Origin: Deltaproteobacteria bacterium
GTDB lineage: Bacteria; Desulfobacterota; Syntrophia; Syntrophales; UBA2185
NCBI GenBank assembly: GCA_026388495.1
Contig: JAPLJQ010000343.1
Location: 1 to 11,074 of the forward strand
DNA: 11,074 nt
Direction: 5' to 3'
Shown one piece after another: positions 6,282 to 11,074 of the stretch. The position numbers and the translations under genes were made by a program. Numbering within the stretch: the stretch's first letter is position 1; every line of letters starts with the position of its first letter. A model generated the notes under the pieces. The model had not been told where the DNA came from. It did no database searches and saw nothing but the letters and a program-made list of their open reading frames with translations.

Positions 6282-7274
6282 TTACGGTTTGAACGCTTCC
6301 ATAAGGGCATCCATATGGTCTCCCTTCCGGATGAGGCGCATGCCGGCAAACCCCGCCTGAGAAAGACCTGTTTTGATTTCCTCATACGTATAGGTGCCGC
6401 CGCCTGAGGTACCCAGAAGCATATTGACAGCGAAAATTGCGCCATCTCTGGGATAGATCCGATTGTTATCCATGATATGGTCACGGATAACAATCCGTCC
6501 CCCCCGGTTAAGAGAACGGAAAATCTTATGGTAGAGGTTAACATTCTGGTCAAGGCTGTTCTGGTGGATAATCGCAGAAACAAAAGCCAGGTCATGTCCA
6601 CGGGGAAATTCATCCCGATAGAAATCTCCGGGAACCAGGGTTACACGGTCAAGCATCCCTGCCCTGCCGAGGCGCTCGCGTGCCATTTCGACAACTTCGG
6701 GCATATCAAACAGAGTGGCTCTCATTTCTGGAACAGCGTGAAGAAAGGCGATTGTGTATGTTCCGGAGGCCCCGCCTACGTCCAGCAAGGCCTTTGCCGA
6801 GCCTGGATTGACCGCAGTGATAATTTCCCGCGCCTGCGGCTCCGCAACAACGTGCATGGCCCCGATGAAGGCGCGCATTTCTTCAGCACTCCGAGAGGGG
6901 CTGGATGTGCCCTCCGACTCCTTTGTCCCTGCTGCAACGTTCGTCAAACTCGACCATCTCCGCCACAGATGTGCTGCATGGAGAATCATGGGGAGAACTG
7001 AACCGGGCTGATCCTCAGCAAGCAAAGGAGTGAGTGAGGGTGTGCAGCGATAGGCATCATTGTGTTTGATGAGAAAACCCATAGCCGCAAGGGCATCCAG
7101 GAGAATTGTCAAGGCTCGCATATCAGTTCCGGTTCTGTCTGAAACCTCTTTTGCGGTCAACGGGGCATGACTGAGAATGGTAAAAACATTCAACTCGGCA
7201 CCGGAAAGCAGGATGCGGCTCTCCATAAAATTCCGGGCCAATCTCAATACCTCTTCCGGACTACTATAGCTCAT
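6282..7274 (-). CDS. SAM-dependent O-methyltransferase-like protein (family with N-terminal winged helix)
   Basis: 330 residues in the two-domain layout of small-molecule O-methyltransferases (Methyltransf_2, hydroxyneurosporene or caffeic-acid type). Residues about 15-100 form a helical winged-helix dimerisation domain (AELNVFTILS, LTAKEVSDRTGTDMRALTIL, RCTPSLTPLL). The Rossmann domain follows, with motif I LLDVGGASGT (163-172), the ribose-binding acid in ATLFDMPEV (D190), GDFYRDEFP (216-224), and the SAIIHQ segment (233-238), whose His237 sits where the catalytic base is expected. It then has GGRIVIRDH (258-266). The substrate is unknown; no biosynthetic cluster surrounds it, so a pigment or natural-product role is not supported by context. 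GGGAG about ten bases upstream supports the ATG at 7274. It is convergent with the S1-domain gene and divergent from the MFS gene. Confidence 0.88.
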   Translation of the reverse strand: MSYSSPEEVLRLARNFMESRILLSGAELNVFTILSHAPLTAKEVSDRTGTDMRALTILLDALAAMGFLIKHNDAYRCTPSLTPLLAEDQPGSVLPMILHAAHLWRRWSSLTNVAAGTKESEGTSSPSRSAEEMRAFIGAMHVVAEPQAREIITAVNPGSAKALLDVGGASGTYTIAFLHAVPEMRATLFDMPEVVEMARERLGRAGMLDRVTLVPGDFYRDEFPRGHDLAFVSAIIHQNSLDQNVNLYHKIFRSLNRGGRIVIRDHIMDNNRIYPRDGAIFAVNMLLGTSGGGTYTYEEIKTGLSQAGFAGMRLIRKGDHMDALMEAFKP

Positions 7275-7515
7275 GATTGATGCTCCCTTTCTTTTTGTGG
7301 AACGAGAATATTATTACTCCGGCAAGCAAAATTTTTAAAGGGAAAATTATCTATGGACATGCGTGCAGAAAAGACAGCATAATTTTTTAGAAAATGTGGT
7401 AGAATACTTACGTTGATTGAAGAGTCCCGGCTTCCATCTAAAACATACCCGACTGCAGGCAGCTCCCGCCACCGCTCCGGGAAAACAGGCGTTAAACGGA
7501 GAAAACAAAACTTAG

Positions 7516-7642
7516 TGTAGTGTTACCGTAATACCTTTACAATATTGTCATTTCGAGCAAAGAGAGAAATCTTAATAAATTTAAGGTGGTATCAAGATAT
7601 CTCCCTTCGGTCGATATGACAATGTATCATTGAAACACTACA
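7516..7642. repeat. Full palindromic repeat (REP/MITE-like), copy 2
   Basis: Shares the core of copy 1. ATTGTCATTTCGA (7544-7556) pairs with TCGATATGACAAT (7611-7623), with one mismatch. GAGAAATCTT (7564-7573) pairs with AAGATATCTC (7594-7603), with one mismatch. The outer arms TGTAGTGTT (7516-7524) and AACACTACA (7634-7642) pair perfectly but are unrelated to the outer arms of copy 1. The two copies match over CAATATTGTCATTTCGA at their left ends. It lies 39 bases upstream of the MFS start. Confidence 0.82.
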
Positions 7643-7653
7643 GTAGCATATCG

Positions 7654-7676
7654 GGAGAAACCGGTCTACTCGACTC
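7654..7676 (+). repeat. 23-base dispersed motif, copy 1 (before the MFS gene)
   Basis: GGAGAAAC, five variable bases, then TACTCGACTC. The same blocks with the same spacing recur at 9768-9790, with 20 of 23 bases identical. This copy ends five bases before the MFS ATG and occupies the mRNA leader. Its GGGAG is too far from the ATG (about 25 bases) to be a normal ribosome site. Confidence 0.6.
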
Positions 7677-7681
7677 AAAGT

Positions 7682-8956
7682 ATGAGTGAAAATCAGGTCA
7701 GTTTTAAATTTATCCTCAGGGCACTGCACCATAGAAACTACCGGCTCTTTTTTGGTGGCCAAAGCATCTCATTGATCGGAACATGGATGCAACAGATTGC
7801 AATGAGCTGGCTGGTTTATCGACTCACCAATTCAGCATTGCTGCTGGGCATCGTTGGATTCTCAAGTCAAATCCCTGTTTTTCTCTTCGCATCCATTGCC
7901 GGCGTTTATGCAGACAGATGGAATCGCCATCGTATACTGGTTGTGACACAGACCCTTGCCATGATCCAGGCTTTGATCCTTGCGTTTCTTACCCTGACTG
8001 GAGCGATACAAGTCTGGCACATAATCGTTTTAAGTATCTTCCTTGGTGTGATCAATGCTTTCGATATGCCCACCCGTCAATCCTTTATAGTGGAATTAAT
8101 AGAAAAAGCTGAAGACCTTGGAAACGCCATTGCCTTGAATTCTTTTATGTTCAATGGAGCAAGGCTTGTAGGACCAGCGGTTGCCGGTATATTGATCGGA
8201 CTTCTGGGTGAGGGTGTCTGTTTTCTCATTAACGGGATAAGCTTTCTTGGTATTATCTTTGCCCTCATCGCAATAAAGGTTCCAGAAAGAAAAAAGGTAG
8301 TGCGAGCATCCCGGATATGGCAAGAGTTGAAGGAAGGTTATTCCTATGCATTCGGGTTTGCACCTATCCGCTACATCCTTCTTCAGCTTGGATTGATGAG
8401 CTTCATGGGTATGTCCTACGCAGTTCTCATGCCCATTTTTGCCAAAGATATTCTCCACGGAGGACCTCATACACTGGGATTTCTCATGGCGGCTTCCGGT
8501 ATCGGCGCCCTCACAGGTTCGATCTATCTGGCATCGCGGCAAACAATTTTGGGACTGGGACGATTCATTGCTTATGCTTCTGCTATTTTTGGTATTGGGA
8601 TTATTGCCTTTTCTCTCTCAAAGATGCTCATCGTTTCGCTTTCCATGATGCTTATTACCGGATTCGGGATGATTGTTCAGATGGCTTCAAGCAACACCAT
8701 TCTGCAGAGCATTGTCGATGAGGATAAACGCGGTCGCGTGATGAGCATTTACGCAACAGCAATTATTGGCGTGATGCCGCTTGGCAACCTCTTTGCGGGT
8801 ACGATGGCATCCTGGATTGGCGCTCCCAATACGCTCATTGTAAGTGGGATAGCCTGCATTATCGGTTCGTTGATATTTGCTGTGAATCTTCCTCAAATAA
8901 GAAAAGAGGTTCGTCCCATTTATATTAAGATGGGAATCATTTCCGGGATCGAATGA
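7682..8956 (+). CDS. Major facilitator superfamily exporter, EntS/MFS_3 type
   Basis: 424 residues, about twelve membrane segments. The opening HHRNYRLFFGGQSISLIGTW then MQQIAMSWLVYRLTNS is typical of the EntS-like group of MFS proteins. The cytoplasmic loop between helices 2 and 3 carries motif A, GVYADRWNRHR (74-84). DMPTRQSF and the repeated motif in the second half (RGRVMSIYATAIIGVMPLGN) are also characteristic. EntS itself exports the siderophore enterobactin; others are drug or macrolide exporters, and the substrate here is unknown. The ATG at 7682 has no nearby Shine-Dalgarno, yet no other start keeps the conserved N-terminus. Fifty-nine bases separate its stop from the start of the flavoprotein gene, so the two are probably cotranscribed. 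Confidence 0.9.
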   Translation: MSENQVSFKFILRALHHRNYRLFFGGQSISLIGTWMQQIAMSWLVYRLTNSALLLGIVGFSSQIPVFLFASIAGVYADRWNRHRILVVTQTLAMIQALILAFLTLTGAIQVWHIIVLSIFLGVINAFDMPTRQSFIVELIEKAEDLGNAIALNSFMFNGARLVGPAVAGILIGLLGEGVCFLINGISFLGIIFALIAIKVPERKKVVRASRIWQELKEGYSYAFGFAPIRYILLQLGLMSFMGMSYAVLMPIFAKDILHGGPHTLGFLMAASGIGALTGSIYLASRQTILGLGRFIAYASAIFGIGIIAFSLSKMLIVSLSMMLITGFGMIVQMASSNTILQSIVDEDKRGRVMSIYATAIIGVMPLGNLFAGTMASWIGAPNTLIVSGIACIIGSLIFAVNLPQIRKEVRPIYIKMGIISGIE

Positions 8957-9001
8957 TCCCGAGCTATCCATTTTCGGTTGATTTCTGTAAATTAACACTC
9001 C

Positions 9002-9007
9002 AGGAGG
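9002..9007 (+). promoter_or_regulatory. Strong ribosome binding site for the flavoprotein
   Basis: AGGAGG sits eight bases before the ATG at 9016. It rules out the in-frame ATG at 8953, which overlaps the MFS stop and would add 21 non-family residues. Confidence 0.85.
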
Positions 9008-9015
9008 AAAGAAAG

Positions 9016-9684
9016 ATGAAGATATTGGGCATAAATGCAAGTCCCAGAAGTTCTAACAGCCAGACCCTGAAATTGGTCAAGGCTGTTCTAAACGGGGCAA
9101 GGTCTAAGGGTGCCGGAACGGAACTGGTGGACATCTGCAAGTTGAATATAGAATTCTGCAATGCCTGTGGGATCTGTTACAAGAAAGGGAAGTGCGTGAA
9201 GAAAGACGAATTTCAAGCCCTTTACAAGAAGGTGATGACCGCTGACGGCCTCGTCATGGGTTCTCCCAACTACTTCCGGTCGGTCACTGCCCAGATGAAG
9301 ACCATGATCGACCGCATGGCCGACACCATCCATTGCCAGTTGTTGACTGGCAAGTACACTGTCAACGTAGCTACCTCGGGAGGCACCGGTCAGTACAAGC
9401 AGGTCACTGAATATTTGAATGAAATCATGCTCAACTTCGGATCTTTTGTTACCGGGAGCATAGGGGTATCCGTGAGACAGGGTCCCAAGGCTTTTGAGAA
9501 TGCCGAGAGGCGGGCTTTCCGGCTTGGGGAAGACCTGACAGAAGATATCAGTGCCAAGAGGAACTATACAAAACAGCGAAGGATCATGAAGGAGAATACG
9601 ACTTACTTTCAAAACTTGGTAAAAATGCACAAGGACGATTGGCCTCACGAGTACAAATATTGGAATAGGATTGGCGGTAGCTAA
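9016..9684 (+). CDS. Iron-sulfur flavoprotein (NADPH-dependent FMN reductase/flavodoxin fold)
   Basis: 222 residues. The flavodoxin-like fold begins MKILGINASPRSSNSQT, where residues 9-17 form the FMN phosphate loop. A compact cysteine motif follows at C48, C51, C54 and C60 (CNACGICYKKGKC, spacing 2-2-5). This is the pattern by which iron-sulfur flavoproteins (Isf) bind a 4Fe-4S cluster next to FMN. GSPNYFRSVTAQMKTMIDR (82-100) is the second flavin-contact block, and ATSGGTG (119-125) the third. Isf proteins pass electrons from ferredoxin or NAD(P)H to oxygen, peroxide or other acceptors, mostly in anaerobes; the partner is not known here. The C-terminus (about 170-222) is basic and longer than in minimal family members. 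It lies downstream of the MFS exporter and ends before a hairpin terminator. Confidence 0.9.
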   Translation: MKILGINASPRSSNSQTLKLVKAVLNGARSKGAGTELVDICKLNIEFCNACGICYKKGKCVKKDEFQALYKKVMTADGLVMGSPNYFRSVTAQMKTMIDRMADTIHCQLLTGKYTVNVATSGGTGQYKQVTEYLNEIMLNFGSFVTGSIGVSVRQGPKAFENAERRAFRLGEDLTEDISAKRNYTKQRRIMKENTTYFQNLVKMHKDDWPHEYKYWNRIGGS

Positions 9685-9720
9685 GGATTGGAAAGGTAAC
9701 GTCATGAGGGCGTAATTCAG

Positions 9721-9755
9721 AACCCCGCCGCCGTCTTACCCAGGATTGCGGGGTT
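9721..9755 (+). terminator. Rho-independent-type hairpin after the flavoprotein gene
   Basis: AACCCCGC (9721-9728) pairs perfectly with GCGGGGTT (9748-9755) across a 19-base loop and is followed by TATTATGTT. The GC-rich eight-base stem fits a terminator, but the loop is large and the T-run broken. Confidence 0.6.
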
Positions 9756-9767
9756 TATTATGTTGCA

Positions 9768-9790
9768 GGAGAAACGGACCTACTCGACTC
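9768..9790 (+). repeat. 23-base dispersed motif, copy 2
   Basis: GGAGAAAC, five bases, TACTCGACTC, as at 7654-7676. Weak similarity continues a few bases either side (AGAGTGGTGA here, AAAGTATGAGTGA there). No gene follows this copy directly; it precedes the aminotransferase remnant. Confidence 0.6.
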
Positions 9791-9820
9791 CAGAGTGGTG
9801 ATAATTGATAATTCAAAATA

Positions 9821-10086
9821 ATGCGGAACAGTTGCCCCTTTATCTACCATAAAGACGAGTTTCATGACTTGCTGGAGCAGGCGCCTACTCTCCCTACGAT
9901 CTTCTGCTCTATCTGGCACGCGAAAAGCAAGTTGTTCTCCTTCCCGGTGAAGGATTCGCCGCTCCGCTCTGGACCGTACGCATCTCCCTGGCAAATCTTA
10001 GTGACGCCGAATACACATTCATCGGGAAGAGACCCAGAGAGACAATGGATGCGTTTCATGGACAATGGCAGAAAAATGAACCATGA
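9821..10086 (+). pseudogene. C-terminal remnant of a class I/II aminotransferase
   Basis: From 9868 to the TGA at 10084-10086 one frame reads ...YSPYDLLLYLAREKQVVLLP, then GEGFAAPLWTVRISLANLSD and AEYTFIGKRPRETMDAF. The VVLLPG-x-GF...W-x-VR-x-SLANL-x-D...Y-x-x-IG pattern is the C-terminal end of aspartate/alanine-type aminotransferases or aspartate 4-decarboxylases, including the conserved Arg that holds the substrate carboxylate. There is no start codon and an in-frame TGA at 9865-9867. The upstream part (IYHKDEFHDLLEQA) continues in another frame from about 9821 to 9880, suggesting a frameshift. The catalytic lysine domain is absent, so the fragment cannot be active. Confidence 0.65.
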
Positions 10087-10165
10087 ATTTAGGCAGGTGA
10101 GATCATCGAAAGGTTTCTTCCTTGTATTGATTTTTTACTTTTTCCAATTCATGCAACATTTGAAA

Positions 10166-10194
10166 TTGAAATCAACAGTCGCATTAGTTATTAT
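10166..10194 (+). promoter_or_regulatory. Sigma70-type promoter
   Basis: TTGAAA (10166-10171) and TATTAT (10189-10194) each match five of six consensus positions with the optimal 17-base spacing. The start would fall near 10201, giving a leader of about 43 bases. A second, weaker pair (TTGATT 10198-10203, TAAAAT 10221-10226, also 17 apart) lies closer to the gene. Confidence 0.55.
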
Positions 10195-10243
10195 TCCTTG
10201 ATTTTAACTATCCACTGATTTAAAATCACTAATTAGAGCAAAA

Positions 10244-11074
10244 ATGAAGCAACGAAATAACAAAAAAGAACTATTCCTTGATACCATTAATCAGGTTCAG
10301 CTTGCCATAAAGAGCACCGGCGTATATCCGGCAGACCACCCCATCACTATCGAGATAATAAATAATTCCTATGAAGCGTTAGTAAATCATCTTAAAACCA
10401 AAAACATATTAACCTTAAGTGTAAATGGCAGTAAATTATTGGTGGACGACATTCCAATCGAATCCAAAAATAATTTACCCGCCAATTTCGCTCTGGACCT
10501 CGATCAACGGGCTATCGAAAGTATATCCTTTTGTCGGGGACTGTCCCAGAGAGATTATATGATTTTCATAAAAGCAATGATCCAAAAGCCACGGTCTAAA
10601 AATAAAAATGAAGATGTCGCTACGACTCTAAAAAATAACGGCGTCTCTACTATACGGCTTAATAAGATCAAGTATAAGAAAGTGTCGGAAGATTTAAAGG
10701 AGGGTGAACACAGTCATATAATAAATGCTTTTGATATTGATGATGAAAATCTATTAACACATACGGATACAAGTTTGAGTGAATTTGGGAAACACGATAA
10801 TAAAAACCATGTTGATGAGCCTATTTACAGGGAACCCCAAATCGAAGAAAGAAAAGTCAATGACTTGCAAAAAAAAGAGCTGCTCCCTGATGATGAGAAA
10901 AAGGTTGAAGAATATATAAACGACTTACTGTCTGGCGGGAAAAGCGATGAAATGGAAACCTTCATTGAAGATGTATCCTCAAAAATGGATGATAAATCCA
11001 TTGCAATCCGAAAAAAAGTTGCTGAGAGCCTTCAGGATGTAACTTCATCCTTGAATGAATTCGACACGTTAAAG
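10244..11074 (+). CDS. Uncharacterised protein with N-terminal YP..HP domain, 3' end outside the window
   Basis: 277 codons from an ATG at 10244 to the last base, all open, so the gene continues beyond the window. The N-terminal block (about 8-147) contains VYPADHP (27-33), GSKLLVDDIPI (62-72), RAIESISFCRGLS (89-101), DYMIFIKAM (104-112) and GVSTIRLNKIKYKKV (133-147). I know this pattern from the N-termini of long deltaproteobacterial and Nitrospirae proteins, which carry HEAT repeats or HD-GYP/regulatory domains further on. Residues about 150-235 are a charged, low-complexity linker. The last stretch (VAESLQDVTSSLNEFDTL) is helical and could open such a repeat region. No signal peptide, so cytoplasmic. 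The ribosome site is weak (TAGAG about eight bases upstream). The function is not known. Confidence 0.8.
   Translation, partial: MKQRNNKKELFLDTINQVQLAIKSTGVYPADHPITIEIINNSYEALVNHLKTKNILTLSVNGSKLLVDDIPIESKNNLPANFALDLDQRAIESISFCRGLSQRDYMIFIKAMIQKPRSKNKNEDVATTLKNNGVSTIRLNKIKYKKVSEDLKEGEHSHIINAFDIDDENLLTHTDTSLSEFGKHDNKNHVDEPIYREPQIEERKVNDLQKKELLPDDEKKVEEYINDLLSGGKSDEMETFIEDVSSKMDDKSIAIRKKVAESLQDVTSSLNEFDTLK

Larger units (their letters stand above)
7275..7681. other. 407-base divergent intergenic region
   Basis: It separates the methyltransferase start from the MFS start. It contains the second full palindrome (7516-7642) and one copy of a 23-base motif (7654-7676). The first 240 bases have no ORF of note. 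I see no promoter on either strand that I would defend; TAGAAT at about 7400 lacks a spaced -35 partner. Confidence 0.6.
9685..10243 (+). other. 559-base region without an intact gene
   Basis: Holds, in order: the terminator (9721-9755), the second copy of the 23-base motif (9768-9790), a decayed aminotransferase end (9821-10086), and an AT-rich promoter region (10087-10243). ORFs on either strand here are short and overlap the degenerate fragment. Confidence 0.7.

Noticed and set aside
6477..7001. 174-codon plus-strand ORF opposite the methyltransferase
   Set aside because: Shadow frame; the minus strand carries all methyltransferase motifs.
4704..7642. Palindromes as ends of one composite transposon carrying the S1 and methyltransferase genes
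   Set aside because: No transposase, no target duplications, and the enclosed genes are ordinary chromosomal ones; half copies elsewhere point to a dispersed repeat family instead.
8953..9015. ATGA overlap between the MFS stop and an upstream flavoprotein start
   Set aside because: Looks like coupling, but the ATG at 9016 has a strong AGGAGG and starts exactly at the conserved flavodoxin strand.
9088..9705. 205-codon minus-strand ORF opposite the flavoprotein
   Set aside because: Shadow of the flavoprotein gene, which has the motifs and the ribosome site; the antisense product resembles nothing.
1..11074. A defence, toxin-antitoxin, CRISPR or prophage system
   Set aside because: I looked for nucleases, integrases, reverse transcriptases, repeat-spacer arrays and small toxin pairs and saw none. 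The two small proteins at 2054-2825 lack toxin-antitoxin features.

Overview
The window looks like an ordinary chromosomal stretch of a Gram-negative bacterium. Evidence for an outer membrane is a secreted beta-barrel protein. My best guess for the lineage is Desulfobacterota (former Deltaproteobacteria). That rests on a four-repeat S1-domain protein, an iron-sulfur flavoprotein of the kind common in anaerobes, an N-terminal domain of the YP..HP type in the last gene, and dispersed palindromes with a TGTCATTTCGA core. No phage, conjugative, CRISPR or recognisable defence genes are visible, and no tRNA or rRNA.

Layout. Bases 1-145 hold no gene I can name. 146-1132 (+) is an outer-membrane beta-barrel protein. 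Converging on it is a tight minus-strand cluster, read from 2825 down to 1152: a YwbE-family protein, a YaiI/DUF188 protein, an uncatalogued 34-residue ORF whose start overlaps the yaiI stop as TAATG, and an EamA transporter. Divergent from this cluster, 3027-4562 (+) is a DEAD-box RNA helicase, followed by a 306-base gap with a 121-base palindrome. Then comes an S1-domain RNA-binding protein (4869-6086, +). A SAM-dependent O-methyltransferase-like gene (6282-7274, -) converges on it.

After a 407-base divergent intergenic region with a second palindrome, an EntS-like MFS exporter (7682-8956) and an iron-sulfur flavoprotein (9016-9684) run together on the plus strand and end at a hairpin terminator. 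9685-10243 has no intact gene. It contains a second copy of a 23-base motif found just before the MFS gene, a decayed aminotransferase C-terminus, and a good sigma70-type promoter. That promoter serves 10244-11074 (+), a gene that runs off the window and is easily missed because it has no stop here.

The functional theme, if any, is RNA metabolism in the middle (helicase, S1 protein, two small conserved proteins). The rest are unrelated housekeeping or accessory genes. The most notable structure is the dispersed palindrome family: two full copies, each extended by its own unrelated perfect outer arms, and two half copies, one of which encodes the last 21 residues of the helicase. Several intuitive start codons (77, 4668, 8953) are artefacts; corrected starts are given.
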